Source of the DNA: Microbacterium bovistercoris
Lineage (GTDB): Bacteria; Actinomycetota; Actinomycetes; Actinomycetales; Microbacteriaceae
Direction of reading: 5' to 3'
Length of the DNA stretch: 58,595 nucleotides
Assembly: GCF_003387575.1 (NCBI RefSeq)
Contig: NZ_QUAB01000011.1
Span: 1-58,595 of the forward strand
Shown: piece by piece, positions 58,533-58,595 of the stretch
How positions within the stretch are numbered: position 1 is the stretch's first letter
How the letters are laid out: each line of letters starts with the position of its first letter
Position numbers and translations under genes: made by a program
Notes under the pieces: generated by a model
The model's database searches: none
The model's input: the letters and a program-made list of their open reading frames with translations, nothing else
What the model was told of the DNA's origin: nothing

Positions 58533-58595
58533 GTGGGGGAGAACGACGAGGCGGATGCCGACGCAACCGGTCCAGCCGATGCCGACGCGGCCGGT
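58533..58595 (+). CDS. Start of an unknown Ala/Asp-rich protein (cut by window end)
   Basis: GTG 58533 is preceded by a strong ribosome site (AAGGAGG at 58519-58525, 7-nt spacing) and opens 21 codons (MGENDEADADATGPADADAA) to the window edge. The acidic, low-complexity N-terminus gives no family. The gene is divergent from putA copy 2. Confidence 0.55.
   Translation, partial: MGENDEADADATGPADADAAG

Overview
The window is very G+C-rich DNA with dense coding, mostly GC-ending codons, many 1-4 nt stop/start overlaps and frequent use of the hexamer GGATGC/GCATCC. Together with the gene families present, this suggests a member of the Microbacteriaceae, most likely Microbacterium or a close relative. 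This is inferred from style and gene content; no 16S is present. I see no tRNA, rRNA, CRISPR array, transposase, phage gene or origin.

Layout. 1-5,100: a LacI regulator (cut by the window edge) divergent from galT-galK, a GNAT acetyltransferase, and a Vsr/DUF559-type nuclease-like gene bracketed by three palindromes. 5,100-10,050: ROK regulator, ChbG/YdjC deacetylase and GPH symporter on the minus strand, divergent from a type-B carboxylesterase. 10,050-22,350: a polysaccharide-utilization locus with an ABC importer (binding protein plus two permeases, no ATPase), a GntR/LacI hybrid regulator, a Gfo/Idh/MocA oxidoreductase, three sulfatases and a secreted family 8 polysaccharide lyase. A chondroitin/hyaluronan-like sulfated polymer is the likely target. 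22,400-26,950: PutA (proline to glutamate) and a divergent LysR regulator. 27,000-31,320: a GH5 pseudogene, then CutC, alpha/beta hydrolase, lipoate ligase and DNA methyltransferase in one minus-strand run. 31,350-40,000: a second carbohydrate locus (LplB, YesL, lipoprotein, LplC) converging on a translationally coupled operon (GH43, LacI, DUF6807, serine hydrolase). Both promoters carry the same GAAACCGGTT operator. 40,000-50,560: MarR with two MFS exporters, a membrane-anchored molybdopterin oxidoreductase, an ABC exporter with its GbsR/MarR regulator, a BCCT betaine carrier and a small acidic protein. 50,650-58,595: ornithine aminotransferase with a guanidino-hydrolase that may be an arginine dihydrolase, a small-membrane-protein/Xre/quinone-oxidoreductase operon, a second longer PutA, and the first codons of an unknown gene.

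Metabolic themes are galactose (Leloir pathway), two complex-glycan systems whose importers both lack their own ATPase, and arginine/ornithine/proline catabolism converging on the P5C dehydrogenase of the two PutA copies.

The most unusual feature is a set of intergenic palindromes. Six family A copies and three family B copies share the terminal stem GCTCCGGTC/GACCGGAGC but differ inside. Family A has an internal asymmetry that gives each copy a direction. All three family B copies surround the DUF559 nuclease-like gene, and one forms its 3' coding end. Further hairpins (C, D, F) and a PEPVEG-type element (E) that lies inside two coding sequences complete the set.
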